Source: Orientallactaga sibirica (lineage: Eukaryota; Chordata; Mammalia; Rodentia; Dipodidae). From it: a stretch of DNA of 64,000 bases. The translations under genes and the position numbers were made by a program. The notes beneath the pieces are model-generated. The model had not been told where the DNA came from and did no database searches. It saw only the letters and a list, made by a program, of their open reading frames with translations. Location: assembly GCA_036365145.1 (NCBI GenBank), contig JAEOAD010000034.1, positions 22,372,001-22,436,000 of the forward strand, read 5' to 3'. This document shows, in pieces, positions 1-10,694 of this stretch. How positions within the stretch are numbered: position 1 is the stretch's first letter; every line of letters starts with the position of its first letter.

Positions 1-77
1 GAGCCTATAATCTCCTTCAAGGGAACATCCCCAGTTATCTCAAACCTCCTAGGCATGACCTACTAAATCATAGTGAT

Positions 78-150
78 CACAATTTTTATCCCATTTTGTT
101 GAACATGCAACTTTTTTCTGATTGTATTTCAATTATAAATAATTCTGTCG
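78..150 (-). mobile_element. ancient LINE fragment (L1M-like, 3' end)
   Basis: The wording (a tract reading TTTCAATTATAAATAAT) resembles the reverse strand of the 3' region of old mammalian L1M elements; a similar stretch recurs at about 2860-3095. It is short and diverged, so the family call is tentative. Confidence 0.35.
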
Positions 151-296
151 GCAACAAACACTGAGGGCAAACACTGCAGCAGCTGCTGACTGCACAAATA
201 CCGTCCAAGTCTCCGATTTCATGGTCACTGAAGTCTTGCTGTGCAACAAACACTGCTGCACAAATACCCCAAGTTGTTCTGGTCACTGAAGTCTTG
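151..296. repeat. local imperfect tandem duplication
   Basis: Two units share their start (GCAACAAACACTG), an inner block (GCACAAATACC) and their end (GGTCACTGAAGTCTTG). Unit 1 is 151-238 and unit 2 is 243-296; unit 2 lacks about 34 bp of the inner part. The surrounding sequence is otherwise single copy in this window. Confidence 0.8.
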
Positions 297-356
297 TTCT
301 TTGACTTTGACATGTGTAATTATGGCTGACTCTCATCACTGACCTATTAGATGGGC

Positions 357-421
357 ATTGTTCCATCCTCCCTCTTTCTCTTTCTCTCTCTCTCTATCTC
401 CTTGATGAATAAATAAATACC
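357..421 (+). mobile_element. possible SINE 3' tail fragment
   Basis: A CT-rich run followed by GATGAATAAATAAATA has the layout of the 3' end of the local tRNA-derived SINE. The body is missing, so this could be an unrelated CT/A-rich tract. Confidence 0.35.
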
Positions 422-541
422 ACTTGTTGAACAGTGACACAGAGTTTAATTAAAACACATCTGTCTGGCCACAAGTCCAGAGGTGATGAAGTACAGTCAT
501 ATCTACAAAGGGAGGGAGGTGCTGTTAGTCAGAAATGTAAA

Positions 542-1620
542 CATCCTAGACAATGGAGCATTCAGAAGCCATAGATTGTTACTAGAAAATTTGCAGTGCC
601 AGGGATGGGATACCTTCCAGTGATTAGTTGTTCAGGGATGTCACAGATACCCCCAAAATATTATAAGCCATTGCTGAGGTCCTTGGTTTCCCACTAGGAA
701 TAGATGGTAAGACCCTATTGCTGAAGACTCCACATACTTGGGTGGCAAGTTCACTGAGAAAACCTGCTGGAGCTGAGCTGAAAGCCTCCATGTGGACCAG
801 CTGACAGAAAGCTGGAAAAAGCTACGCTACATGCAGTTCAATGGGAGAGAAAAACCAGTGAAGGTACTCAACAGTGAACACTGCAAGCTTTAAATTTGGC
901 CAGCCAGGCCAAATGAGCCAACAGGTACAATAGTGGCATGTCTGTTATGGGGGAAACCAACCACTCTCTACTTGGACTGGAGGCCTGCTCCATGGGAGGG
1001 AATACATCCCTGGTACTGAAAACCCAAGACAGGGGTAGTCATGAGCCCTAGGGGGTAATTTCTGCTTGTGTCACGCTAAATGCTAAATACTATGCTAACC
1101 AAACTGCCCAGTAAGCACTTCTTTTAATGTCCACACCCATATATTAATGCTACTCTCACTTTTGGCTAGAGAAGCTTCTCTCTTCAGATGGTGGTGACCT
1201 TGGGATGACTCAGAAGGCACCAGGGTGCTGAGAAGAAGGGACAAAGGAGTGCTCACCACTGAAACATTTCAAACCCAACTTCCAAGGCTCAGGGTCCAAG
1301 GCGGAAGAGGGGGAAGAAAGAATGAAAGAGCCAAAGAAAGAGCAGGACTCCTTACAACATGCCCCTCCAGGCACAAAATGGCCTGGATATCCATGATCTC
1401 ACAGTGCCTGACACTACCTTCACAAGACCATCGTAATGGGAGGAAAAGATCATGACATCAAACTGAAAAGAGAGACTGACTGAGAGGGGGAGGGGATACA
1501 ATGGAGAGTGAAGTTTTCATGGGGAAAGTGGGGGGAGGGAAGGAAGTACCATGGGATATTGTCTACAATTAAAGAAGCTGTCAATAAAAAAATAACAAAA
1601 AAGAAAAAAGAAAGAAAGAA
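542..1620 (+). mobile_element. 5'-truncated L1 insertion (3' UTR only) with target-site duplication
   Basis: This block matches, with many substitutions, the last part of the larger L1 at about 29287-30857; both contain GCCAGGGATGGGATACCTTC and both end in an A-rich tail after CAATAAAAAA. An exact direct repeat AGAAATGTAAA lies at 531-541 and 1621-1631, as expected for target-primed reverse transcription. The copy carries no ORF2, only 3' UTR. A 76-codon open frame at 1225-1455 also begins in the other copy, but its frame is lost after about 36 codons, so it is probably chance. Confidence 0.9.
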
Positions 1621-1631
1621 AGAAATGTAAA

Positions 1632-2569
1632 TGCCAGCTCAGAAAGAACCTGACAGAAACATGGCAGTTAGGCCAAAATCACTCCGTGTCTTTCCAGAGT
1701 ACCTCCAAGAGATGACATGAGGTAACAGAGGCAGGAAGACCAGGAAACAGTGTGTCCTGGAGCAGCAGTTATTCCTGGCTTCCAGGATGTATTGGAAGAA
1801 GGCAGAGCTCAGCTGATGGAGGAGCGGTGGTAGGGCCAGCCATGGCAGGTCTTGCATGTCATGCTGAGAACCAGGGGGATGATTCTGCTTGGCCATAGGC
1901 AGCCATGGAAAGTTTGTACACAAGAGAGGGATATGGGTAGACAGTGACGTGTTCACCACTTTCTTCCTCCCCAATAGGAGACCATTTAAAAATAAACACA
2001 AACAAACACAACCCACAGAAGGAATTGGAGCAAATTTTTGATGTGTTATTTATGAACTGAGCATTGGTCAAGTGGAAAATAAAACCTTAACAAGATTAAA
2101 AATTGATGTACAAAGAACCACTCAGTGGCTTGTAAAAACCCTTAGTGGAAAGGGGGAAATGAAAAGCTATTTCATAAAAGATTGAAGCACCCGGTTACTC
2201 AGGGTTGGACCCCAGGCAGCAAGCTGTCCGGACACCCTGGCTATTTAATAGATTGGTGTGTGTATGACAGGAAGGCCTCATAGGGAGCAGGCACTTTTTG
2301 TGCTGATTGGAGCACTGGCCATTGTCCAAAGGCCCAGAGAGCCACCAAGCCAGGAGGAGATTCCTCCCCCCTCTCACCACACCGCTGGGTCACTTCCAAA
2401 GTTGAGAAGCCAATCACTGCATCCTCTGTGTCCCCGGCACTCGACATCTCCATCTCCACAACAGAGTCACCTGTCTTTTCTTCTCAAAATACTAAGACAG
2501 CATTATTATTCCCTTTTTTTTTTCTTGACTGAAAAAAAAAACACTAACCATGTCCATTAGTAATTTAAA
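1632..2569. other. no gene seen; unique sequence
   Basis: I recognise no repeat family and no exon here. Open frames on both strands (up to 125 codons) have no recognisable protein features. A T10/A10 inverted pair at 2514-2541 could form a short hairpin. Confidence 0.5.
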
Positions 2570-2584
2570 AAAATATGAAAAAGA

Positions 2585-2811
2585 TGGGCTGGAGAGATGG
2601 CTTAGTGGTTAAGGTGCTTGCCTGCAAAGCCAAAGGACTCGGGTTCAACTCCCCAGGACCCACATAAGCCAGATGCACAAGGGGGGCACACTTATCTGTA
2701 GTTTGTTTGCAGTGGCTGGAGGCCCTGGAGCACCCATTCTCTCTCTCTACCTACCTATTTCTGTATCTCTCTCTCTCTCTCAAATAAATAAATAAAAATA
2801 AAATATTTTTT
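2585..2811 (+). mobile_element. tRNA-derived SINE, full length, 15-bp TSD
   Basis: Complete copy: tRNA-like head with A box (TGGCTTAGTGG) and B box (GGTTCAACTCC), body, CT-rich region and A-rich tail. Exact flanking repeat AAAATATGAAAAAGA at 2570-2584 and 2812-2826. Confidence 0.95.
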
Positions 2812-2859
2812 AAAATATGAAAAAGAACAAAGAAGGAAATGAAAAATCATTCATTTTAC

Positions 2860-3095
2860 TATGTAAAGATAGTTATGTACTTTCTACAAAACATAACCAT
2901 ATTGAATTTGTTGTTCTGTACTGGGCTTTTTTCACCTAACAAAATATTATAAAATTTTACCCATGTTAATAAATTATGTTCTGTGATATCACTTAAAACC
3001 CGTTTTGATTCCCTTTTATTGGATATTCAAGTCATTTCTGATTTTATTTCAGTTACAAATAATGAAATTTTAAGCACCTTTGTAAATATAACTTT
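2860..3095 (-). mobile_element. ancient LINE fragment (L1M-like)
   Basis: AT-rich text reads like the reverse strand of the 3' part of an old L1M: a block around TTTTTTCACCTAACA, then a TTGGATATTCAAGTCATTTC block, then an ATAAT-rich stretch. Strongly diverged and judged by eye. Confidence 0.45.
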
Positions 3096-3103
3096 TTAAT
3101 TTA

Positions 3104-3640
3104 TTTCTGTGCATATGTGTATGTGTATATGATGATGTGTGCCTGACAAGACGAGCGTGTGGAGGTCAGAAAACAATCTCAGATTGTTGGTCCTCTCTTT
3201 CAACCTTCTTTGAGGCAGTCTCTCCTGTTTTTTTGTTTTTGTTTTGCCACCGAGAAGGCCACACGAGCTGGCCTATAAGCTTCAGAGTCTCCTGATTCTA
3301 CCTCCCATTGGCATCAGCATGCTCGGATCACAGTCATGTGTGCCACTTTTAAAAATATATATTTTATTTATTTACTTGAGAGAGAGAGAGAGAGAGAGAA
3401 TGGACGCACCAGGGCTTCCAGCCACTGCAAATGAACTCCAGATGCATGTCCCCCCTTGTGCATCTGGCTTATGTGGGTCCTGGGTCCTTTGGCTTTGCAG
3501 GCAAACACCTTAACTGCTAAGTCATCTCTCCAGCCAATGTGTGCCACTTTTGTCTATGGACTTATGTGGGTGCTGGGGATCCAAACTCCAGTTGGCAGGC
3601 TTACCAAGCAAGCACCTTTAACCTCTGAGCTAGGGAGAAC
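3104..3640 (-). mobile_element. B3-like SINE interrupted by a tRNA-derived SINE
   Basis: On the minus strand this has the B3 layout: tRNA-like head at the right (TGGGTGCTGGGGATCCAAACT region) and a GTGTGGAGGTCAGA block with a TG-rich tail at the left. It is split by the SINE at 3351-3536, so the B3 copy is the older of the two. Confidence 0.75.
3351..3536 (-). mobile_element. tRNA-derived SINE nested in B3, 15-bp TSD
   Basis: Reverse-strand copy ending TCTCCAGCC at the right. Exact TSD ATGTGTGCCACTTTT at 3336-3350 and 3537-3551. Confidence 0.95.
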
Positions 3641-3868
3641 TTTTTAAAAATAGAAAATCATATATTTTCCTTCCCTGTGAGCCATATTGTCCCATGGCTT
3701 CCCACCTTTGATCAATGGTCTTTATTGCTCCAAGGTATGTGGGTACCACTAGGGTGTGACACAAAAAAAGTCCTTCTCCTACTGCTCATCAAACAAGAAA
3801 TGTGAGGCCATATAAAAATGGCAGCCTTCACAGACATGCCTTGCTGGGGAAGACTAAAGGCCTGTAGA

Positions 3869-4072
3869 TTTTTAAAACATATTTTATTTATTTATTTGAG
3901 AGAAAGAAGAAGAGAGAGGATGGGTATGCCAGGGCCTCTAGCCACTGCAAACGAACTCCAGATGCATGCACTATCTTCTGCATCTGGCTCACGTGGGATC
4001 TGGATTGTCAAACATGGGTCCTTAGGCTTCACAGGCAAATGCCTTAAATGGCTAAGCCATCTCTCCAGCCCC
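3869..4072 (-). mobile_element. tRNA-derived SINE, 11-bp TSD
   Basis: Complete reverse-strand copy with exact flanking repeat AGGCCTGTAGA at 3858-3868 and 4073-4083. Confidence 0.95.
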
Positions 4073-4083
4073 AGGCCTGTAGA

Positions 4084-4910
4084 GTCTATGTAGTACTTTA
4101 TTGTTGAGCACAGAGCCTGGTGGTCTCAGTTTATAAGGTTTTCCCAGAATGTCATATTGTAGAGACGATAAGGATTGTAAGTTCCTATCAGAGATGAAAG
4201 TAGAAAGATAGAAAGAAGAAGACAGATGAATTATCAAGGACATATTCAAGTGTCCTGACTCCACCTTCACAGTAGAGATCATGGGCTGGGAAAGTAGTAA
4301 TGGTAAGAAGGATTGTGAGTAACTGGCCCAAGCGACATCATGTGTTCCTTCAAAGTTAATATCTTTCTAAGGGCCCCTGCACCAATACAGGAAGCTGCAA
4401 GGAACTCTTGAATGGTAGAGTTGAGGAAAGAGACACAGCCCAGTCCCTTCTGTGTAACAGGTGGAGGACTCAGAAGTTCCCATGTAATCTATAGGAATCA
4501 TGGGAAAGGGTGCTGGATATAAGCTCACTACAAGTTGCACAGGGAGACATGGGGCTCTGTAGCAGGAGGACAACAGATGAACACTAAAACTGAAGAGCAG
4601 TGTTTGAGCCAAAGCACAGGACATGGAGAGAACCAATAAAAGCTAGTGAAGTCAAGGTCTTGTTAGCAAGAGAAAATAAAATGGCAGAACTTCCTGGCAG
4701 GAACTATGATGCATTTCCAGGGCACTGTGCACTGCCAATGGAGCACCAGTCACTGTCTTGACTGGTAACACGTCCGTATGGTCTGAATTTTGACATTTGG
4801 CGATGCATTGAGGCCTGTGGTGTTTTCCTTGTGGCTGGATGTCATTATGGGAAGGAGAAGAGAACAGCAGTGAATGGCTGCTCTATCCTTGCTTCCAACC
4901 AATGTTCTAT
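4084..4910. other. no gene seen; unique sequence
   Basis: I see no recognisable repeat, exon or RNA gene. Open frames are short and featureless. Confidence 0.5.
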
Positions 4911-4913
4911 CAT

Positions 4914-5018
4914 TTTGTTTCGAGACAGGGACTTGCTATGCAGCCTGTGCTAGCCTCACGCTCCCATCCATCCAGGATGATGGAATTAGAGACATGCCCT
5001 GTGACAGTTGGCTACAAA
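4914..5018 (-). mobile_element. old B1-like SINE fragment
   Basis: The reverse-strand B1 pattern (GAGACAGGGACTTGCTATG, then CAGCCTGTGCTAGCCTC) is visible but diverged. An A-rich tail is not clear. Confidence 0.6.
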
Positions 5019-5670
5019 TATTTTTTTCTTAATGCTAATGTCTTCTGATCACTTATCCTTGTATTCCGTATAAAGCACCACAATTTAATTTCTTATGCCA
5101 ATTCCATCTAATTGGGTTGGAAAGTTTGAAGCATTGTGGTGAGTAGGAATCTGAGGCTTGGTCTGGCCCTGTCGGAAAGTGTCTGTGACCAGTTAGTGAC
5201 ATTTGCCACTGCTTTGGAGGGGCTGTGTGTGGTGCAATCCTTGCTCTAAAGCCACATAATAATAAAGGCTTTCACACACTGGGCCTACTCTCACTGGGCT
5301 TACTTTCCTCCTGCTTCTGCTACTTGGGGTAAGCATTCCCTTGTCTTCTCATTTTCCCATGAGTGACATGGTTTCCAGAGGCCTTATATGCACTGGACAT
5401 TTATCATCACCCCCTGTAACACAGAGTACGCAGAAACAAACACATGCAAGCGCACATTCAGAGCTTGATTCACTGAGAAGTTGATGAATGCACACCATGT
5501 GGCTTGTCTTTGATTCCATCATAAAATAAGAGGGGAAGCTTGCTTCTGTGTGCTTCAGTGGTTGGCATGAGGCTGTCACCTGTCTTATTTTGGTCATGAG
5601 GAGTTGAGCCAAGCATTCTGAATCCCCATCTACACTGGGGCTGAAACTATGGACAGGCATCTTTAGTAGA
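5019..5670. other. no gene seen; unique sequence
   Basis: A repeat-poor stretch with no convincing coding signal. The longest minus-strand frame (5349-5660, 103 codons) has no domain I recognise. Confidence 0.5.
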
Positions 5671-6275
5671 CAGCTTCACGTCACTGAGATGAACTTCCAG
5701 ATCAGACATAATTATGGAAGAGGGGATTTATTGAAGCTTACAGATCCAGAGGAAGTTCTATAATGGCAGAAGAGGGCTGGAGAGATGGATTAGAGGTTAA
5801 GCGCTTGCCTGTGAAGCCTAAGGACTCCGGTTGGAGGCTCGATTCCCCAGTACCCACGTAAGCCAGATGCACAAAGTGGTGCATGCATCTGGAGTTCATT
5901 TGCAGTGGCTGGAGGCCCTGGTGGGCCCATTCTCTCTCTCTCTCTGCCTCTTTCTCTCTCTGTCTGTCGCTCTCAAATAAATAAATAAAATAAACATAAT
6001 GGCAGAAGAAGCTGGTCCTCTCTCACAGGACCAAGCAGAGATAGAAAAGAGAGGCCCCCAAGCCAAAAACAAAAACAAAAAACAAAAAATCGGAAAAGGA
6101 ACTCAGACACTTTACATATCTTTTGACTGGAATTTCAAATCCACCACAACACCTTAGGGCTGGACTCTAAGATCCACCCAGTGACACCTCCTCCACCCAA
6201 GTGGTTGCAGATCTAACTTACAAACTAATAAAATCCTGAATCTATTGAGGGCCATTCATTTAAACTACCACAGCA
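5671..6275 (-). mobile_element. MaLR/ORR1-like LTR remnant, interrupted
   Basis: The ends and internal blocks (GATTTATTGAAGCTTACAG near the left, CAGTGACACCTCCTCCACCC, and TTTAAACTACCACAG at the right) correspond to the reverse strand of rodent MaLR LTRs of the ORR1 type. It is a solo remnant, split by the SINE at 5774-5995. Family assignment is from recognition only. Confidence 0.55.
5774..5995 (+). mobile_element. tRNA-derived SINE, B-box-duplicated subfamily, 14-bp TSD
   Basis: Full-length copy with exact TSD ATAATGGCAGAAGA at 5760-5773 and 5996-6009. At 5829-5846 it has the extra seven-base unit next to the B box (GGTTGGAGGCTCGATTCC) that most copies here lack. It also keeps a longer pyrimidine region with GTCTGTCGCTCTC. 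Confidence 0.95.
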
Positions 6276-6544
6276 TCTTACTTAGATTGACACCAACCCC
6301 CTGACTATTGGGATTTTTCTGACCCCTCCTCCCCATACTGCCCCCCAACTTATGTGACCACAGGCCCATTCTCATGGAAATAAAGGACCTTAGTGCATCT
6401 CACATGTCTAATAGAATGACAAAGCAAGAGGAGCCCCACTCACAGTCCCGACCATGAATGTGCACTTAGTCATCCCTGGTCATCAGTCCCCACACTGGGG
6501 TTCTTCCTTCCATGTACAACAAGGCCAGGGATGCACAAGCACAC

Positions 6545-7015
6545 GATAAACTCACCTGACAGGTATTGCACATCTGCCGTGTGCCAGGCGTGTAACTGAG
6601 TCTTACCGATGCTAGCCCTGTGGAGTCTGCATTCAATAGGGAAACACGGGGAAGACAGAGAAGAAATTCAATAAATTACAAAGTACATAATAAGGACATG
6701 AAGAAAGAAAGAGCGGATGGGGTTGACGATGGACAGACTGGGGGGAGCAGCATGGCAGTCAGGCAGGTAGGCAGTATTGAGACTGTGCCAGCTGAGCAAG
6801 GAGGTGAGTCGTGCAGACGTACGGAGTGGCATGTAGCGATGAGTCAAGCTGAGGGAACAGAAATCACATGTGGTGCCACTCAGGGGCAAAGCAAGCAATG
6901 GAGAGTAGGGAGGTGGGCTACAGGTCATGCGGTCTATGGAAGGACCTGTGTCCTCTGGGTAGCCATCACTGGGAATAGCAGATCTGCCTTGAGTTTAGGG
7001 CCGTGCTGGTTGCTG
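6545..7015 (+). mobile_element. ancient L2/MIR-era repeat relic
   Basis: The order of phrases (CGTGTGCCAGGCGTG; a gain/loss block with AATTCAATAAATTACAAAG; then GAGCAAGGAGGTGAG and AGGGAACAGAAAT) follows an old mammal-wide interspersed repeat of the L2 era. Very diverged. Open frames of 135 codons (+) and 86 codons (-) cross it and look incidental. Confidence 0.4.
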
Positions 7016-7299
7016 GGTACAGACTAGACAGACTAGACTCTATAAAAGAGGCAAAGACAGGAACAGAAACCGAGACAAGCAAATGGAGCCCAGAGATGGG
7101 TGTGACCAAGCCAAAGCTCCCCCCCCCCCCCGCCCAGCAAGTCAGGCAGAGAAACAGGGAGAGTCCAGTTTTCCTGCCGGTTGTTGCCCAGGGCTTTGAA
7201 CTTGTGGCAATGGCTTTCCCAGCCTTCAGACCTGCAGGATACTTGGTCAGAGGAACTTAAAGTCGGTCCCCAGACCCCGAGCAAGGTCTTCGTGAACAA
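7016..7299. other. no gene seen; unique sequence
   Basis: A repeat-free stretch with a C12 run near 7122-7133. No exon or promoter evidence. Confidence 0.45.
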
Positions 7300-7960
7300 A
7301 CAGGGAGAGTAGCTCTGTGATTACAGCCTTAATTTTGCTCTGATTCAACACAGCTCTCCCCTCCGGCGTGATTAGTCAGGTACCATTACCATTTTGTAAT
7401 GAGATTAATGAGAGAATTCATTCAGAAGTCATTATCTTACCTAATAATGACCTTACTGATTACTGTATCTCCTTCAACTAGGTTACTGATTTTGATGAAA
7501 ATATAATAAATATAGCTTGCAGCACCTGGAAATTTGTTCTCTGCCTGGAATAGTTCTGAGGTGAAGACTTATTTTTAAGAATTTCTTGAAAGTGATTAAA
7601 TATTTTGGTTCTCCTGAGGCGGTATTTCTGTGTTTTCACAGATGACATTTTTGAGATGTATGAAATATTTGATGATAAAATATTTAATAAGCCTGGCGTT
7701 CATATTTTTCAGACATCTGTTTCTACTTTGAGACTGTCTGAATGTGATTTTACATGAAATTTCTATTTGCATGTTGTGTTGGTTTAAGAAAAGGGCTTGT
7801 GCTCTGCATGACATATGCGTCTCATAAAATAATGAATGCCTGCGTCGCGCAGTCCAGAGGACGGTGTACCAGGAGCATTGTGGTCTGCATATTAAGATGC
7901 ATCTAAGCAATTCATTAAATGAAAACAGAACCATTTCCACAGGGGGAAGGGTGCAGTGTA
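7300..7960. promoter_or_regulatory. candidate conserved noncoding element
   Basis: A 660-bp block free of recognisable repeats and dense in AT-rich factor-site cores: several TAAT/ATTA homeodomain cores (for example around 7395-7415), an octamer ATTTGCAT near 7766, and a CATATTAAGATGCAT segment near 7888. It has no long open frame of interest and no CpG island. This density is typical of deeply conserved vertebrate enhancers, but conservation cannot be tested from one sequence, so the call is inference. Confidence 0.3.
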
Positions 7961-8124
7961 ATTCTGATTAATGAGCTCCTACTAGGTCCCATGGTACGAG
8001 GGATCCACAAGACTTGGGGATTCCACTCCCAGAAAGCCTCATGAAGCCTCTACTCAGCACCCTGTGCTTTCTACTCTTGGCTCATTCAGAGTGGCACAAA
8101 GACGTCTGACAGTCTGCTTCACCT

Positions 8125-8250
8125 CTTGGTAGTCAGATCACCTTGGGTAAGTCTTAACCTTTCTGTACCCTGGTTTCCAGATCTGTAAAATGGGACAATG
8201 ACTAACTTTGGTTCATTGGAAGGATGAAGAATAAAATGAGAACACAAATT
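8125..8250 (+). mobile_element. MIR relic
   Basis: The MIR core phrase is recognisable: GGGTAAGTCTTAACCTTTCTG, then CCAGATCTGTAAAATGGG. Confidence 0.7.
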
Positions 8251-8754
8251 CTGCGGGGCAAAAGGACCCGCTTACCTCACAGGTCATGCAGACGGTGGGC
8301 CTGGCTGTCCTCGCCCCTTGGTCCTCAAGCCCTCCACAAACTGGTTCTTACTCACTGCAGTTGAACCGCTCTGAGAAAAGAGAGCAAGCTTCCATTTGGG
8401 GATGTGGTATACACTCAAAGGTGATTTCCATAAATCTAAATAGATTTCTATAGTTATTCTTCTCTCCAAGTTCATCTTAATCCATATGTCACCTGAAAAG
8501 ATGGATGGCTAATTTGGAGTCTTGATTGATGTGGGTTTTGCCTTATGACTTTCCTCAAAATTAATGGAAGCCATGCGGTCCCAGATCCATGAATCACCCC
8601 AGCTGGAAATGCGCCATTGGAAGGAAAGAGAGAAGAAGAGATCGGCGGGGTGTCGGGAGGGAGGCGGCCACAGTCAGGGATGGCAAAGAAAACCTCATGT
8701 GGTGGGGTGCAAGGAGCCTGCTGGAGTTGGAGCAGCAGCTGTTTTCCCCTGTGA

Positions 8755-8825
8755 CTCCATTCTACTGGGGCAAGTCATTTCTCTGATTCCCCATCTTTAA
8801 AATGGGGGTGATATTAATTCACCTG
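8755..8825 (+). mobile_element. MIR relic
   Basis: GGGGCAAGTCATTTCTCTGA followed by CATCTTTAAAATGGGGGTGA matches the MIR core and 3' half. Confidence 0.75.
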
Positions 8826-8859
8826 TCTCCCAGAAGAAAATGGGAAATGAAATGTGGCT

Positions 8860-9045
8860 GGTTATCAAGTGTTCACTCTGTGTCAGGCCTGTCAAATGTC
8901 TCACAAATATTATTTCATCTACTCTTCACACGAACTGGAATGAGGCAGCATTAGCTATAGTATTGCTGCCAAGGACACCAAGACCCAGAAAGGTCCAGCT
9001 GGAAAGCCACAGACAGGATTCAAACTCCCTGAAGCCCTGCCTCAT
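8860..9045 (-). mobile_element. MIR relic, inverted relative to the previous one
   Basis: The reverse-strand MIR layout is visible: CTGTGTCAGGCCTGTC, ATTATTTCATCTACTCTTCA, then CAGACAGGATTCAAACTCC. It lies about 35 bp from the plus-strand MIR. Confidence 0.7.
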
Positions 9046-9049
9046 CACC

Positions 9050-10390
9050 TGTCACTGTACGTTTTGCGAGTGTTAAAACACGCGCACATATGAGGCCCTT
9101 CATTGCCATTACTATATCATTCTTTGTATCCTGGCAAAGGTTTTCATTGAAAAGGAGGGTTCAGAGAAAATGAAAAGAAATGACTTTGTATGGCAGTAAA
9201 AGACAACTCGAGGGACAGATGTAGCAGAGACAAACATGAACACAATGTGTCACGGTCTCCAGCTACAAAAAGAGGAACAGATGAGATGGAGCAAAGCCAG
9301 GTTGGAGGACCCTGAAGGAACAATTCACAAAAATAAAGTGGGAGACATAGCTCTAAATAGATGGGGCAGCCTCCATCTTGGGGTGGGGGGTGGTGTAGCT
9401 ACACCACTGTATGCAGAAACCAAATAGGAACCTTCTGGATGGGAGAAATAGGTCAAACCTTGTGGCTTGAAGCATGGCACCCTGACCAGTGGTGACACCA
9501 CTTGGGGCCTGTCGAAATACTCTCTTGGACCCTACTGATAATGCCTAGAGAAGCCAAGTCTGCATAACCACAAGATGATTGTTCTGCAAGGAGGAGATGT
9601 CCTGCTCCAAAGCCATGAGCCAACATGGGTGACCGTGCAGCCACAGTAGTAGAGTTTAGACCCTAGGAAGCAGGTATTTGTTTGAATGATGCTGACTATG
9701 GGTTCTCAAAGGTGAAGGATGCAGTGATGGAAATGACATCCCAGACAATGTGGACAGGTGTGCTAGGTGCACACACACACAGAGTAAGGCTGGGTAAGGT
9801 CTGGTGCTGGAAATAAAAAGGGGGTTTTATTAGGGTAACAAGAACCCTCTGAATGTATGGGGCTAGCACAGTAGGAATCAGACTGACCAGGGTCTCATGT
9901 GAGCCCTGGAACTACTGCACTGTGGGTCTTTAGAAAAAGCCAGATTGGGGCGGGGAGGCGGTGGTCAACTGTCTAGGGCACAAATTCATGTATGAAGCTG
10001 AGCCTTCGCTAAATAAGTTAGTGAACTGGACGGTTCCACTTCCACCCAAGTAGACAGCGCCCTCCAGTGGAAACTAAAAACACACACGTGAATTCATTTC
10101 TCCATTCAATTTCTATTAACCCGGACTCTCTCCACTCTTGAAATACATGTGGGACAAGTAGTGAAGGATAATCATTTGAAAAGTTACCAACTAAACCAGC
10201 TTCCTGAATCTTAATACCCTTAGTTGAGTAACCTCACCACTCTGGAAGGAGAGAAGGACGCCTACCCAGTGCCTCACACGATGAACCCAGTAACCGAATG
10301 TCCAGAGGCAGGGTGTGTGTGTGCAAAGGTCCCCACAAGCATCGTCGTTTCCTGCATTGTATTAGTGCACTGTCTTGGTGAAAGAATGAG
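9050..10390. other. no gene seen; mostly unique sequence
   Basis: No exon, RNA gene or clear repeat was recognised. A small GC-box-like run (GGGGCGGGGAGGCGG) at about 9947-9961 stands alone without CpG enrichment. Confidence 0.5.
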
Positions 10391-10395
10391 CTGAA

Positions 10396-10510
10396 GGCCA
10401 GGTGTGCTGGTGCGTGCCTATAATTCCAGTCCTTGGGAGGCTGAAGCAAGAGGATAACAAGTTCAAGGCCAGCCTGGGCTACATAGTGAGTCTCTGTATG
10501 TAAACAAAAG
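10396..10510 (+). mobile_element. B1 SINE (old)
   Basis: B1 order is clear: GGCCAGGTGTGCTGGTGCG, CCTTGGGAGGCTGAAG, AAGGCCAGCCTGGGCTACAT. Confidence 0.85.
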
Positions 10511-10511
10511 T

Positions 10512-10694
10512 GGGCAGCTGGAGAGATGGATGAACAGTTAAAGCTGCTTACTTGCAAAGCCTGATGGCCCTAGTTCAATTCCCCATTACCCACACAAAGT
10601 CAAATGCACAAAAATGGCGCATGTGTCTGGAATTCATTCTGGCACACCCATGCTTTCTCCTCACAAATTAATTAATTATTTATTTATTTATTTT
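10512..10694 (+). mobile_element. tRNA-derived SINE, diverged
   Basis: Head, body (TCAAATGCACAAAAATGGC) and a TTAATTAATTATTTATTTAT tail are recognisable. The central GCAGTGGCTGG block is missing, so it is internally deleted. Confidence 0.85.

Noticed and set aside
2514..2541. T10/A10 inverted pair as a hairpin terminator
   Set aside because: Nuclear mammalian DNA; a simple homopolymer pair with no transcript next to it.
2585..2700. Possible tRNA genes at the heads of the repeated units
   Set aside because: A and B boxes are present, but there is no cloverleaf with acceptor pairing and the heads recur dozens of times attached to SINE bodies.
6620..7027. 135-codon plus-strand frame
   Set aside because: Lies in an ancient repeat relic and is opposed by an 86-codon frame on the other strand; no domain.
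8755..9045. Inverted MIR pair as a functional hairpin RNA
   Set aside because: The two MIRs cover different parts of the consensus and are too diverged to pair well by eye.
9947..9961. GC-box as a promoter
   Set aside because: A single motif with no CpG enrichment, TATA or downstream exon.
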